From Spartobacteria bacterium (lineage in GTDB: Bacteria; Verrucomicrobiota; Verrucomicrobiia; Chthoniobacterales; UBA10450), in the NCBI GenBank assembly GCA_003167555.1, contig PMSN01000010.1, positions 117,365 through 181,364 of the forward strand: DNA of 64,000 nt. Reading direction: 5' to 3'. The notes beneath the pieces were generated by a model that was not told the DNA's origin, ran no database searches, and worked only from the letters and a program-made list of their open reading frames with translations. Made by a program: the position numbers and the translations under genes. This document shows positions 9,684-19,113 of this stretch, in pieces. Positions within the stretch are counted from its first letter, which is position 1, and each line of letters opens with the position of its first letter.

Positions 9684-9823
9684 TGTCATCCCGAGCCGCG
9701 CAGACGGCGAGGGATCTCACAATAGGTAAAGCGCTAACGCGACATGGCCCGCGTTTCCTGCGCGCGAACCGTGAAACTTCTCGGGAGATGTCATCTACGC
9801 GTGTGAGGTCCCTCGGGATGACA
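9684..9823. repeat. REP/MITE-like palindromic element, TGTCATCCCGAGCC family, copy 1
   Basis: The left arm reads TGTCATCCCGAGCCGCG, a short spacer, then GCGAGGGATCTCAC. The right arm is GTGTGAGGTCC followed by CTCGGGATGACA and lacks the GCCGTCTGCGCGGCT segment of other copies, consistent with a deletion between CTCG direct repeats. It lies between convergent genes. Confidence 0.85.
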
Positions 9824-9849
9824 AGCAAGAAATGACGCGATAGAACGGG

Positions 9850-11478
9850 CTAAGAACGCAAGCGACTGAACCGGCCGCGGACCAGCAGGACCACGTCACG
9901 CAGTTCCGCGACGTGCAGCAAATACGCGACGCCAAAGAACGCGGCGCCGCCAACAGCGATGGTCCCGACGAGGCCACATACTTTTCGCAACGAGGTGGCA
10001 TCGACGTTCGAGAAAAAGATGAAGTGCTGCGCGACCAAACAAATCGCCGCCAGGAGCGCGCCGGCGATCAGCAGTTTGGCGAGCGTCCGGATCATCAGGC
10101 CGGTTTCCAATCGGCCGGAGAGGCGGCGCATCAAGATGTAGAGGAGGAGGAAATTCGTAATCGCCACCAGGCTCGTGGAAAGCGCGAGGCCACGATGACC
10201 GAGCTGCAGGTGGAAGGTGAAGAACCAGTTCAGACAAAAGTTCACTGCGATCGAGCCAAGGCTGACCAGCATCGGCAAGTTCCGTTTGTCCAGCGCGTAG
10301 AAGGCGGGCGCGAGAACTTTGACCGCGGAATAACCGACGAGTCCAATTGCGTAAAATCGAAGTGCCTCGGCTGTGTGCGCGGTGGCATCGGCGGTGAATC
10401 TGCCGTGTTGATAGATGAGCCCGATGATCGGCTCCGCCAGAATCACGAGCCCGATCGCCGACGGAATCGTGAGCAGCATGACCAGCCGCATCGCATGCGC
10501 GAGCGCGCCGCGAAATTCCGCTTTGTTGCCGAGCGCGGCGCTACGCGAAACGAGCGGAAGCGTGACGGTCGCAATGGCTACGCCAAAAATGCCGAGCGGC
10601 AATTGCATGAGACGAAAGGCAATGTTCAGCCACGTCATTGGGCCATCGCCGAGTGCGGAGGCGAAGCCGCTGTTCACGGCGACGTTCACCTGCACCGCGC
10701 TGGCCGCGATGGTGGCCGGCCCCATCAGCGCGAGGATTGTGCGCACACCGGGGTCGCGCCAATTGAAATCGGGCCGGAAACGAAAACCGACCCGGCCCAA
10801 CGATGGCAATTGGACGAGGAGCTGAAGCAACCCGCCGATGAGCGTCGCAATGGCGAGTCCCATCAGCCCGCGCTCACCGAAATGCGGATGGCGCCAGTCC
10901 GCTTGAGGATCGAGCCAGTAGCAGAGCGTAACGCCGCCGATGATCGAGCCGAGATTGAAAAAGCTCGAAGCCATCGCGGGCATGCCGAAAATATTTTTCG
11001 CGTTCAGCATTCCCATAACGAGCGCAGCGAGCGAGACGAGCAGGATGAAGGGAAACATGATCCGGGTGAGCTGGATCGTGAGCGCGGCTTTCTCGGCCGG
11101 AAATCCAGGCGCGAGAATCTGAATCAGCACGGGTGCGCCGATGATGCCGAGCACCGTGAGCGCGCTCATGAAGACAAGCGTGAGCGTGGCGACTTTGCTG
11201 GCGAGCCGCCACGCGGAGGCGTCGCCGTCAGTGGCGATGCGACGCGAGAACGTCGTGACGAAAGCGGTCGAGAGCGCGCCTTCCGCGAAGAGATCCCGCA
11301 ACATATTCGGCGCGCGGAACGCGGTCAGAAACGCGTCCATGTTGCGCGAAGCGCCGAAGAGTGACGCGAAAATGACTTCGCGGAGCAAGCCGAGAACGCG
11401 GCTGCACAAGATGGCAATGCCGACGACGCCGGTCGCACGCGTGCTGACGCGTTTGTTTGGACTCGCGGACTCGGTCAC
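9850..11478 (-). CDS. murJ: Lipid II flippase MurJ
   Basis: A 542-residue membrane protein with about 14 hydrophobic segments, the usual MurJ layout. It moves lipid II across the inner membrane for peptidoglycan synthesis. Supporting motifs are the N-terminal SRVLGLLREVIFASLFGAS, with the conserved arginine, and the RAPNMLRDLFAEGALS segment. The start is a GTG at 11478. It follows the DUF2339 gene by 42 bases and is probably co-transcribed with it and the upstream Nif3-like gene. Confidence 0.95.
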   Translation of the reverse strand: MTESASPNKRVSTRATGVVGIAILCSRVLGLLREVIFASLFGASRNMDAFLTAFRAPNMLRDLFAEGALSTAFVTTFSRRIATDGDASAWRLASKVATLTLVFMSALTVLGIIGAPVLIQILAPGFPAEKAALTIQLTRIMFPFILLVSLAALVMGMLNAKNIFGMPAMASSFFNLGSIIGGVTLCYWLDPQADWRHPHFGERGLMGLAIATLIGGLLQLLVQLPSLGRVGFRFRPDFNWRDPGVRTILALMGPATIAASAVQVNVAVNSGFASALGDGPMTWLNIAFRLMQLPLGIFGVAIATVTLPLVSRSAALGNKAEFRGALAHAMRLVMLLTIPSAIGLVILAEPIIGLIYQHGRFTADATAHTAEALRFYAIGLVGYSAVKVLAPAFYALDKRNLPMLVSLGSIAVNFCLNWFFTFHLQLGHRGLALSTSLVAITNFLLLYILMRRLSGRLETGLMIRTLAKLLIAGALLAAICLVAQHFIFFSNVDATSLRKVCGLVGTIAVGGAAFFGVAYLLHVAELRDVVLLVRGRFSRLRS

Positions 11479-11520
11479 GGACGCAACAGAACAGCGGAGT
11501 CGCCGCTTACGAAAGCGAAA

Positions 11521-14406
11521 TCAGGATTTCCCCGCGGGCTTCTCCACCTTCGGTACCAGGAAGCGCTGATAAACGAACGAGGCGACGATCAAGATCACGG
11601 CCACGCCGATGAACGCGCCGATGCGATAAAGCTGATTAAGATTCCCCAGATCGTGGAGGAAGAGTTTGGCCAATGTCGCGACGAGAAGCGCCACGCCGGC
11701 GTAGCGCACCCAACTTGTTTTTTGTCGCATGCCGGCGAGCAACAGCACGAAAGCAAAGAGCGCCCACGCGATCGAGTAGGTCATGTCGCGAGCGAAATTG
11801 CCCGAGAAAGAAAAGGTCAGCGTCGGGCCGATGGAAAAATAATCTGCGATCTCGATGTTGAGGAGAAGAAAGGCGAGGATCGTGCCTAACGAGTAGAAGA
11901 GCGTCGGCGCAGTCCGCTCGAGCGGCGATTCGCGCGGCGGACGAAAGAGCCATCCGCCCACGAACAGACAGAGGACGGTGATTCCGTAGATACCAAGGTA
12001 CCAGTTCCAGATCGGCGTCCCGCTGCGTCGATGATACTCGAGCACGGCCGGGTTCAGCGCGAGCCGCACGAAAGCGATGCAGAGCAACGCGGCCCCGACA
12101 TAACGCAACCCGCGATGCGGCACGCGGCGGAACAACCAAAGCAGCGCGACGCCTTCCAGCGCCCAACCGAGCGTGATCCATTCGCGATCAAACTGGATGG
12201 GAAAGATCAGGCTCACAAAAAAAAGCATCGCGCCACCCTGCCAGGCGAGCCGCGCATCGCCGGAAGCCGGTTCGGCTTGTTTCCGTTTGATCAAAAACAG
12301 AGTGCCCGCGGCGTAGGGAATGACGAAGGCGGCCGGCGTGAATCCGTTGCGCAGATCCGGAAACGCTTTCGTGATGATTTCGTAGAGCAACACGAATTGG
12401 AGAGGACCCGAGAGAGAGCCGATGGCCCACGGAAGCGGTTTGCGTTCTTCCGCGGAGAAAAAAGGATAACCGAGAAAAAGAAGGAAAAACGCGAGCTGCC
12501 ATCCGAGCGCGATCTCCGCGTAGCTGTTCGTGAAGTGCAAGGTCTGCCATTGGTTTTCCACGGCCCAGGAGAAAACGAGCGCCACGAGCGCGATCCAACT
12601 CGTCCGCGCCACGACGCCGAGTCCGAGCAGGAGCACCGAGAGAAAAAATGCGGTGATGAAGAACGGCGTCGGGTTTACGACCGGCGACTTCGCGATCGCC
12701 ATCAGTAAAAGCAGAAACGGAAGCGACGCCGCCAGCGCGGGAATGTTTCGCTTAACGTTTTCGGATTCTGGAAAGAACTTTCGCGCGGCGAAGAGCGACA
12801 CCGAGAAAAAGAAGGTGCCGGAGCCGGCGGCGACGATCAGGAATCCTCGCAAGTCCAGATCGGACGGGCCGATTGAAATCCAAAGGAACGCCGCGAAAAA
12901 TGTCAGGAGCAACGCGATCGCAATCGCAGTGAGAGAACGGCGCACGAGCGCCACGCCGATCGCAACGAAGTCGAGGAGAAAGAGACAAAGCCAGACCGCG
13001 GAGGACGTTTGGTTTTTCGCGACGCAAATCCAAATCAGCGGGAGTGAGAGCAATGGCGCGTAGTTTTTCCAGGCCGCGCTCTCGAAATCATCCGCGCGCA
13101 ATCTCGGCCAGACTGCGAAACCCGCGTGCGCAAAGGCGAAGACCACGTAACCGCCCAGTCCCCACCAAAGCAACGCGTCGCTCAGATACTTCGTCGTCCA
13201 GAACGCGAGGAAAACGAAGACGACCGCGCTAGCCAGCGACACGACCCCCGTCGGCTTGGAACGCAGGAGGGCGAGCGCGAGCAGGCCGGCCTCCGCCACA
13301 AAAACAAACGCGAAGAGGAAACCGGGCCGCTGCCCGAGCTCCGGATAACCGAGAAGAGAAAAACCCCAGGCCAGGGCGGAGAAGCCGAGCGCGATGGCGG
13401 CGCCTGCCGTCCAGTTCGCGGTGGGAACTGTGCGGCGTTGGAAAGCGAAGATGGCGAGGAACTGCGCTTCGAACCCGAGAAAAATCGCGACCGAAGTATT
13501 CGCCTTCGGATAATCGAAGAACTTGCCGGCCCAGCCGAACTGCATAAGCACGGTGCCGGCCGCCGCGAGCGCGACGAGATAATCCCAGCGCCTTCGCAAG
13601 GCCACGGCCGCGATCCCGATATTCAAAACGGCGATGTAACCGAAGAGCGCGGTCGGATTATCCACACCAGTCGAGAGAAGGACCGGGGTGAGAAATCCGC
13701 CCAGCAGACCGAGCACGACGATGACTTGCGCGTTCATGCGGACGGCGAGGAAGAACGCGGCGGCGGTGACGATCGCCATTGAAGCGAACGCGGGAACGAG
13801 CGCGATCAAATGGTAGAAGACATGCGCCGCAAAAATATTTCCGTAGAGAACCAGAACGCCGGTCGCACAAAGACTTTGTCCTGAGACACGATAACGGCGC
13901 GTCGCGGTAAGCCAGCCGGTGACGATGAGGCCAATCCCCAACACCGTCCCAATCGCGACGCGCATCGCGGGCGTGATGAGGTTGTTCTCGAAGGAATATT
14001 TCACGAGAAACACGATCCCGAGGAAAAGAACGAAGCCGCCGATCCAGGCGAAAAGTTTTACTCCGAAGAAAGCTTCCCAATCGATCGGCGCGCGTGGCGG
14101 CGCGGGAGGTTTCGCCGGTGGCGGTTCGAGCGGCGCCATCGTCGGCGCGACCTGCACTGGGATCGCCGGCTGCGGCGGCAGCGGTGGTGGGACAACCGGC
14201 GGAGCGGCCCGAGTCGGCATCGCTTCGGCAACTGGCGTTGGCGGCGTGACCGCGACGCCGCCTCCGCGAGATTCCAATTCTCCAACGCGACGAACGAGAC
14301 TGCGCACAGTCGACTTGAGGGTGTGGAGTTGGACTATGCCGACGACCAACAATGCGAGAGGCGCCACGATCACCAACGCGCCAAGGCAAACATAGACTCC
14401 TTCCAT
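11521..14406 (-). CDS. DUF2339 large polytopic membrane protein
   Basis: A 961-residue protein. A short N-terminal membrane helix is followed by a coiled-coil-like segment (LKSTVRSLVRRVGELESR), a proline/alanine-rich linker of about 60 residues, then WEAFFGVKLFAWIGGFVLFLG, which opens about 25 hydrophobic segments. This is the DUF2339 architecture; its function is unknown, though the family is usually associated with the cell envelope. It begins 8 bases after the Nif3-like gene ends and is followed by murJ, which supports an envelope role by context only. Confidence 0.85.
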   Translation of the reverse strand: MEGVYVCLGALVIVAPLALLVVGIVQLHTLKSTVRSLVRRVGELESRGGGVAVTPPTPVAEAMPTRAAPPVVPPPLPPQPAIPVQVAPTMAPLEPPPAKPPAPPRAPIDWEAFFGVKLFAWIGGFVLFLGIVFLVKYSFENNLITPAMRVAIGTVLGIGLIVTGWLTATRRYRVSGQSLCATGVLVLYGNIFAAHVFYHLIALVPAFASMAIVTAAAFFLAVRMNAQVIVVLGLLGGFLTPVLLSTGVDNPTALFGYIAVLNIGIAAVALRRRWDYLVALAAAGTVLMQFGWAGKFFDYPKANTSVAIFLGFEAQFLAIFAFQRRTVPTANWTAGAAIALGFSALAWGFSLLGYPELGQRPGFLFAFVFVAEAGLLALALLRSKPTGVVSLASAVVFVFLAFWTTKYLSDALLWWGLGGYVVFAFAHAGFAVWPRLRADDFESAAWKNYAPLLSLPLIWICVAKNQTSSAVWLCLFLLDFVAIGVALVRRSLTAIAIALLLTFFAAFLWISIGPSDLDLRGFLIVAAGSGTFFFSVSLFAARKFFPESENVKRNIPALAASLPFLLLLMAIAKSPVVNPTPFFITAFFLSVLLLGLGVVARTSWIALVALVFSWAVENQWQTLHFTNSYAEIALGWQLAFFLLFLGYPFFSAEERKPLPWAIGSLSGPLQFVLLYEIITKAFPDLRNGFTPAAFVIPYAAGTLFLIKRKQAEPASGDARLAWQGGAMLFFVSLIFPIQFDREWITLGWALEGVALLWLFRRVPHRGLRYVGAALLCIAFVRLALNPAVLEYHRRSGTPIWNWYLGIYGITVLCLFVGGWLFRPPRESPLERTAPTLFYSLGTILAFLLLNIEIADYFSIGPTLTFSFSGNFARDMTYSIAWALFAFVLLLAGMRQKTSWVRYAGVALLVATLAKLFLHDLGNLNQLYRIGAFIGVAVILIVASFVYQRFLVPKVEKPAGKS

Positions 14407-14413
14407 CAGGACT

Positions 14414-15169
14414 TCACAATCCAGTCGGACAATCGAGAAATTCCCACGGCACGTTGAATCGATCCGACAAATGCGCCGCCAACGCTTTCACGCCGAAGGT
14501 TTCCGTCGCGTAATGACCGCCGAGGAGCAGGTTGATGCCGAGATCGCCCGCCGCCACCGCCGCCCAATGCGGCGCCTCGCCCGTGATGAAAGTGTCGATG
14601 GCCTCTCTCGCCACCGCATAAATCTCGGAACCGGCGGCGCCTGTGACCAGACCGATGGTTTGGGTTTGCTCCGGGCCGGCCGAAAACATTTTCACCGCGC
14701 CGCCTAACGAGTGCTCGAGCTTGCGTGCCAGTTCGTCGCGAGAAATCTGCGCGTTTGTTTTCAGGCCAACGCATTGCCCTTTTTCCTCCAGGAACGGCTC
14801 GGTGTTCTCGAAGCCCAACGCCGCCGCGAGCTGCGCGTTGTTCCCGAGAACGGAATGGACATCGAGCGGCAGATGCGCGCTGTAGAGCGCGAGGTCGTGC
14901 TGGAAAGCGCGCTCGAGCATGCGCCGCCGGCCACCCGCGATCGGCAGCAACCCCGGCCAGAAAAGTCCGTGATGCACGATGAGGAAATTTATTCCGCGCT
15001 CGATCGCGAGGTCGATCGTCTGCGTGGATGCGTCCACCGCCGCGCCCAGCTTCGTGACGGCGCCGGAGTTTTCGATTTGCAATCCATTGAGCGCATTCGG
15101 CCAGTCGCCGATCTCGCGAATGCGCAGATGTTCGTCCGCGTAGGAAACAATCTGAGTGAGCGAAGCCAC
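14414..15169 (-). CDS. Nif3-like dinuclear metal-centre hexameric protein
   Basis: About 251 residues of the NIF3/YbgI/GTP-cyclohydrolase-I-type-2 family. Metal ligands appear in FLIVHHGLFW and in the C-terminal GHYATETFGV segment. ADEHLRIREIGDWPNALNGLQIEN is the conserved N-terminal region (positions about 10-33). The true start is uncertain: the frame is open to 15322, but upstream residues look unlike the family, so I use the GTG at 15169. The biochemical role of the family is unresolved. It is the first gene of a likely Nif3-DUF2339-murJ operon. Confidence 0.85.
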   Translation of the reverse strand: MASLTQIVSYADEHLRIREIGDWPNALNGLQIENSGAVTKLGAAVDASTQTIDLAIERGINFLIVHHGLFWPGLLPIAGGRRRMLERAFQHDLALYSAHLPLDVHSVLGNNAQLAAALGFENTEPFLEEKGQCVGLKTNAQISRDELARKLEHSLGGAVKMFSAGPEQTQTIGLVTGAAGSEIYAVAREAIDTFITGEAPHWAAVAAGDLGINLLLGGHYATETFGVKALAAHLSDRFNVPWEFLDCPTGL

Positions 15170-15289
15170 CCGCGCAATGTGAATGGAGCCAAAGAAGATT
15201 GCACGCGCAGAAAGATGCAGCCACGGAATGGCTTGACGAAATCTTTGCCTGTTGTGACGGTTAGACCGCTGGTCCGCCTGACTTAACCG

Positions 15290-15295
15290 AGGAGA
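15290..15295 (+). promoter_or_regulatory. Shine-Dalgarno site for the zinc-ribbon gene
   Basis: GAGGAG lies 5 bases before the GTG start at 15301. It is one of the few strong ribosome-binding sites in the window and is the reason for accepting a GTG start here. Confidence 0.7.
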
Positions 15296-15300
15296 ACGCT

Positions 15301-15708
15301 GTGGAATATACCGACGCGCCAATCACCGAACTGCCCGTCTCCGCCGACACGATGACCTGTCCGCTCTGCGGGCATGTCCTGCCGAAAGATGCGGAAGCGT
15401 GCGATCGCTGCGATTGGGTGCGCGTGCCTGATGCCGACACCGCGGAAGGAAAAGCGAGCGATGCGGTGGCGGTGATGCTGAGCGTGATTCCGGGGCTCGG
15501 ACACGTTTACAAAGGTTACCGAGTGCTCGGCCTTCTTTTTGTGATCGGAGCGTTCGGTGCCATTCTGCTCGGCATGCTGGCGGCGACGGCGACAGCTGGG
15601 TTCGGCTTGGGCTTGATTCCGATCTATTGGTTAGCGGTCATGTTCCATGTCTTTGGAATCGAAGACCGCGTCGCGTCGACGGTGAAGGACGAGGGCGAGG
15701 AGTATTGA
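15301..15708 (+). CDS. Small zinc-ribbon membrane protein
   Basis: A 135-residue protein with an N-terminal zinc ribbon (MTCPLCGHVLP and ACDRCDW), then a membrane part with two hydrophobic hairpins (GLGHVYKGYRVLGLLFVIG and the MLAATATAGFGLGLIPIYW region). The GLGHVYKG motif is typical of small TM2-like or DUF5683-like membrane proteins. It starts with GTG preceded by a good Shine-Dalgarno site (GAGGAG at 15290-15295). No function can be assigned. Confidence 0.75.
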   Translation: MEYTDAPITELPVSADTMTCPLCGHVLPKDAEACDRCDWVRVPDADTAEGKASDAVAVMLSVIPGLGHVYKGYRVLGLLFVIGAFGAILLGMLAATATAGFGLGLIPIYWLAVMFHVFGIEDRVASTVKDEGEEY

Positions 15709-15720
15709 ACGGCTGAAGCG

Positions 15721-16776
15721 TTACGAAGCTTTTACGGCTTCGTAAATTTCCTCGAGGATTTTGCGCAGGCCGTAGCGAAATTTCCATTCGGGATAATGCT
15801 CCTGAAATTTCCGCACGTCGCTGATCCACCAAATGTGGTCGCCGATACGATTGTTCTCTTCGTAGCTCCAAGTCAGGCGTTTTCCGCTGATCTCTTCGCA
15901 AAGATTGATCGCCTCGAGCATTGAGCAGTTGCTGTAGCGGCTCCCGCCGATGTTATAGACTTCGCCTGCCCGCGGCGCGCGGATGAACGCGGCGAACGCG
16001 TCGACGAGGTCCGCGCTGTGAATATTATCGCGCACCTGTTTTCCGCCGTAACCGAAAACGCGATACGGCCGGCCGCTCACGGTGCAGATCATCAGGTAGG
16101 AAAGAAAACCGTGCAGCTCGGTGCCGGCGTGCGCGGGGCCGGTGAGGCAGCCGCCGCGGAAACAAGCCGTCGGCATTCCGAAGTAACGTCCATACTCCTG
16201 GACTAAAATATCCGCGGCCGCCTTCGACGCGCCGAAGAGCGAATGTTTCGTGTGATCGATGCTCATCGTTTCGGAAATGCCAGGCTCGTACTCGTGGCCG
16301 GGCTCGATTTCCCAACGCAACGGCAGCTCGCGCAGCGGCAACCGATTCGGCGTGTCGCCGTAGACTTTGTTCGTGGAAGTGAAAACGAAAGGCGCTTCCG
16401 GACAATGCGCGCGGGCGGCTTCGAGAAGATTCAATGTGCCGTTCGCATTCACGGTGAAATCCGTTTGCGGATCGCGCGCGGCCCAATCGTGCGACGGCTG
16501 CGCGGCGGTGTGGACGACCGCGGCGATCTCGTTCCGATGTTGCTTGAATAGTTCGAGGACGGCGTTCGCATCGCGAATATCGAGATCGTGATGCTCGTAA
16601 TCGCGGACGGTCTTCACGAGTTGGTCCCGCGTCTTTTGGGTTGAGGCCTCCGCGCCGAAGAAGCGGCTGCGCATGTCGTTGTCCATGCCGATGACGCGAA
16701 ATCCTTCGCCGGAGAAATGCTTGACCGTCTCTGAACCGATGAGACCGGCTGAGCCTGTGACGATGATCTTGCGCAT
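15721..16776 (-). CDS. NAD-dependent nucleotide-sugar epimerase (CDP-paratose 2-epimerase-like)
   Basis: A 351-residue extended SDR enzyme. The NAD motif is [10 protein letters not shown] at residues 6-15, and [12 protein letters not shown] is typical of CDP-paratose/CDP-tyvelose epimerase relatives. The frame is open to 16845, but the family homology starts at MRKIIVTGS, so the ATG at 16776 is used. The usual SDR catalytic YxxxK is replaced by FxxxK in [11 protein letters not shown]. It is the last gene of a likely msrA-pgl-epimerase operon. The substrate is unknown; a role in surface polysaccharide precursors is an inference. Confidence 0.8.
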   Translation of the reverse strand: MRKIIVTGSAGLIGSETVKHFSGEGFRVIGMDNDMRSRFFGAEASTQKTRDQLVKTVRDYEHHDLDIRDANAVLELFKQHRNEIAAVVHTAAQPSHDWAARDPQTDFTVNANGTLNLLEAARAHCPEAPFVFTSTNKVYGDTPNRLPLRELPLRWEIEPGHEYEPGISETMSIDHTKHSLFGASKAAADILVQEYGRYFGMPTACFRGGCLTGPAHAGTELHGFLSYLMICTVSGRPYRVFGYGGKQVRDNIHSADLVDAFAAFIRAPRAGEVYNIGGSRYSNCSMLEAINLCEEISGKRLTWSYEENNRIGDHIWWISDVRKFQEHYPEWKFRYGLRKILEEIYEAVKAS

Positions 16777-16810
16777 GTAAAAAAACGGAAAGCGAGACTC
16801 GTGCCGAATC

Positions 16811-17506
16811 CTATGCCTCGCCCAGAAACCAGGTGAGCGCGCCATCTTCCGGTTCGACTTGAGCAGCGGGAAACTGCTTGTCGCCTTGCATTACTTTTTC
16901 GAGCAGCTCGACGTTCTTGTTCGCATTCACCAGGAAGCAAACATGACGCGCCTGATTGATAAGCGGGAAAGTGAAAGTGATCCGCCAGGTGGCGAACTTC
17001 GGGACGAAGTTCGCCGCCACCTTGCGCGTTTTTTCCTCCAACGCCGCCGTTCCAGGAAACAAAGAAACCGTGTGGCCGTCGTCGCCCATGCCCAGCAAAA
17101 TCAAATCGTGCCGGTAGATTTTTTCGCCGCGTTGCGCCGCGAGCAGATCGAGTCCGTCCTGATATTCTTGCGCCGCCATCTGCGGATCGATTTCACCGCG
17201 CATTCGCATCACTGATTTTTCCGGAACGAGCGCCGGAACAAAAAGCGCCTCGCGCGCCATGCGAAAGTTGCTTTGCGCGTCATCGGGCGGCACGCAGCGT
17301 TCGTCGCCGAAGGTAAACACCATGCGGTCCCACGGGAGGTCATGTCCTATCCGGGCGAGTTCGGTATAAACCGGACGCGGCGTGTTTCCTCCGGAAAGCG
17401 CGATCCGAAATTGATCCCGCTCGGCCAGCGCGGCGCGCGCCTGCTCCAGAATAAATTCCGCGGCATCGTGCGCGAAATTCTTGGAGCGGATAACTTCGCG
17501 CTTCAT
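16811..17506 (-). CDS. pgl: 6-phosphogluconolactonase
   Basis: A 231-residue SugarP-isomerase-fold protein of the DevB/Pgl type, which hydrolyses 6-phosphogluconolactone in the oxidative pentose phosphate pathway. [30 protein letters not shown] and [16 protein letters not shown] are the family motifs. The frame is open far upstream (to 17962) through sequence antisense to or overlapping msrA, but homology begins at the ATG at 17506. It starts 17 bases after the msrA stop. Confidence 0.93.
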   Translation of the reverse strand: MKREVIRSKNFAHDAAEFILEQARAALAERDQFRIALSGGNTPRPVYTELARIGHDLPWDRMVFTFGDERCVPPDDAQSNFRMAREALFVPALVPEKSVMRMRGEIDPQMAAQEYQDGLDLLAAQRGEKIYRHDLILLGMGDDGHTVSLFPGTAALEEKTRKVAANFVPKFATWRITFTFPLINQARHVCFLVNANKNVELLEKVMQGDKQFPAAQVEPEDGALTWFLGEA

Positions 17507-17523
17507 GGGTGCCGGCCCACAGT

Positions 17524-18000
17524 TCAGATCGCGCAGTGCGACAATCCGCGCCTTTCCAGATAGCGCTGGTGATATTCTTCGGCGGGATAAAATTTCGGGG
17601 CCGGTTCGATTTGCGTGACGATGGGACGCGGAAAGCGGCCGCTCTTTTCCAGATTCGCCTTCGCTTCCTCGGCCGCGGCCCGTTGCTCGGGCGAATGATA
17701 GAAAACGACCGACCGATACTGCGTGCCGACGTCCGGTCCCTGCCGGTTCAAGGTGGTGGGATTGTGGTTCGCCCAGAAAACATCGAGCAGTTGTTTGTAA
17801 CTCACGATCGTCGGGTCGAACTCCACCTGCACGACTTCGGCGTGGCCGGTCTCGTCGGTGCACACGTCTTCGTATGTCGGGTTTTCCTTCGTGCCGCCTC
17901 CATATCCGACCGTCGCGTTCGTCACGCCGCGAGTGGCGCGAAAGGTGGCTTCCACGCCCCAAAAACAGCCCGCGCCGAATGTCGCTTTTTCCGTCGTCAT
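17524..18000 (-). CDS. msrA: Peptide methionine sulfoxide reductase MsrA
   Basis: A 158-residue protein that reduces methionine-S-sulfoxide. The catalytic cysteine is in [10 protein letters not shown] near residue 12, followed by VGYGGG and [11 protein letters not shown]. The C-terminus ends SHCAI; that near-terminal cysteine may act in resolving. A separate msrB lies at 47.1 kb. It is the first gene of the msrA-pgl-epimerase run and starts with ATG. Confidence 0.95.
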   Translation of the reverse strand: MTTEKATFGAGCFWGVEATFRATRGVTNATVGYGGGTKENPTYEDVCTDETGHAEVVQVEFDPTIVSYKQLLDVFWANHNPTTLNRQGPDVGTQYRSVVFYHSPEQRAAAEEAKANLEKSGRFPRPIVTQIEPAPKFYPAEEYHQRYLERRGLSHCAI

Positions 18001-18070
18001 GATGTCACCATGAAATGAGAAGAGCTACGGCGCAAATGTCGGAGCGATGAATCGTGACATGGGCGTCATG

Positions 18071-18225
18071 TGTCATCCCGAGCCGCATAGACGGCGAGGG
18101 ACCTCACATGCGCTCTGCCGCTCGCGCGCCATCACAGGCGCATACGTCGGATCACGCGTGGTGTTTTGCGATGAAAAAAATTGCAGGTGTGAGGTCCTTC
18201 GCCGTCTCCGCGGCTCAGGATGACA
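18071..18225. repeat. REP/MITE-like palindromic element, TGTCATCCCGAGCC family, copy 2
   Basis: About 155 bp bounded by TGTCATCCCGAGCCGC and GCGGCTCAGGATGACA. The core is asymmetric and contains ATTGCAGGTGTGAGGTCC on the right side, shared with copy 3. It lies between msrA and fabG, upstream of msrA and downstream of fabG. Confidence 0.88.
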
Positions 18226-18244
18226 AGCTGTTAACGATTCGCCG

Positions 18245-18988
18245 TCACATCACCATGCCGCCGTCGACGGCGAGCACCTGGCCGGTGATGTACTTGGCTT
18301 CCGCAGAAGCGAGATACGCCACGGCCGCGGCGATGTCGTCGGGTTCGCCAAGTTTGCCGAGCGGAACTTTTTGCAGAATGGCTTGGCGCACTTCGTCGGA
18401 AAGCACGCCGGTCATGTCCGTCTCGATAAGTCCCGGCGCGACTGCATTCACGGTGATTCCCCGGCTGGCCAGCTCGCGTGCGAGCGATTTCGTGAGCCCG
18501 ATCAATCCCGCCTTGCTCGCGGAGTAGTTCGCTTGCCCCGCGTTGCCGATCAATCCGCTGACGGAGCTGATGTTGATGATTCGCCCGCTCCGTTGCTTGA
18601 TCATCGGCCGCATCAGGGCCTGCACAAAATTGAACGCGCCTTTCAAGTTCGTGTTCAGGACGGTGTCCCAATCTTCGACCGGCATCCGCATGCTGAGGCC
18701 ATCGCGCGTGACGCCGGCGTTGTTCACCAGAATATCCACGCGACCGAAGTCTTCCATAATCTGCGCGCCGACGGCTTGGACAGCGGCATGGTCCGCCACA
18801 TCGACGGCGTAGGCCTTCGCCGCATCGGCGCGACCGGCATTAATTTCATCGGCGGTTCTTTGCGCGTTGGCCTCCGTGCGGCTCACTGAAGCGACGCGCG
18901 CGCCTTCGCTGGCGAGGCGGACGGCGATGGCATGACCAATCCCCCGCCCCGCACCGGTAACGACCGCGACTTGATTTTCAAATCTCAT
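18245..18988 (-). CDS. fabG: 3-oxoacyl-ACP reductase FabG
   Basis: A 247-residue classical SDR. TGAGRGIGHAIA binds NADPH, NNAG and a Ser with YSASKAGLIG form the catalytic set, and the C-terminal YITGQVLAVDGGMVM is typical of FabG. It reduces 3-oxoacyl-ACP in fatty acid elongation. No acpP or fabF is next to it here, so a related SDR role is possible, but the overall match to FabG is strong. Confidence 0.88.
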   Translation of the reverse strand: MRFENQVAVVTGAGRGIGHAIAVRLASEGARVASVSRTEANAQRTADEINAGRADAAKAYAVDVADHAAVQAVGAQIMEDFGRVDILVNNAGVTRDGLSMRMPVEDWDTVLNTNLKGAFNFVQALMRPMIKQRSGRIINISSVSGLIGNAGQANYSASKAGLIGLTKSLARELASRGITVNAVAPGLIETDMTGVLSDEVRQAILQKVPLGKLGEPDDIAAAVAYLASAEAKYITGQVLAVDGGMVM

Positions 18989-19094
18989 CCGTAAGCCGAC
19001 ATCCTGCGCTGCCGCGTAAAACTGTCAACGAAGGATCAGATGCGCTCCGAGGCGCCTGACGTGCGCTGACCGGCGACGCGAGCGTGTCCTAGCT

Positions 19095-19113
19095 CATCCC
19101 CATAATGGGGATG
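19095..19113. promoter_or_regulatory. Perfect palindrome over the start of the 19105 reading frame
   Basis: CATCCCCAT-A-ATGGGGATG is a perfect 9-bp inverted repeat that contains both candidate ATG starts (19105 and 19111). It could be an operator or a start-blocking hairpin. There is no T-run on either strand in the right place for a terminator. Confidence 0.4.

Noticed and set aside
9913..11364. Plus-strand open frame of 483 residues opposite murJ
   Set aside because: The translation is highly charged, low in hydrophobics and has no family; it mirrors the murJ codons.
19095..19113. Palindrome as intrinsic terminator
   Set aside because: The A-run follows it on the plus strand; neither strand has a U-run after the hairpin.
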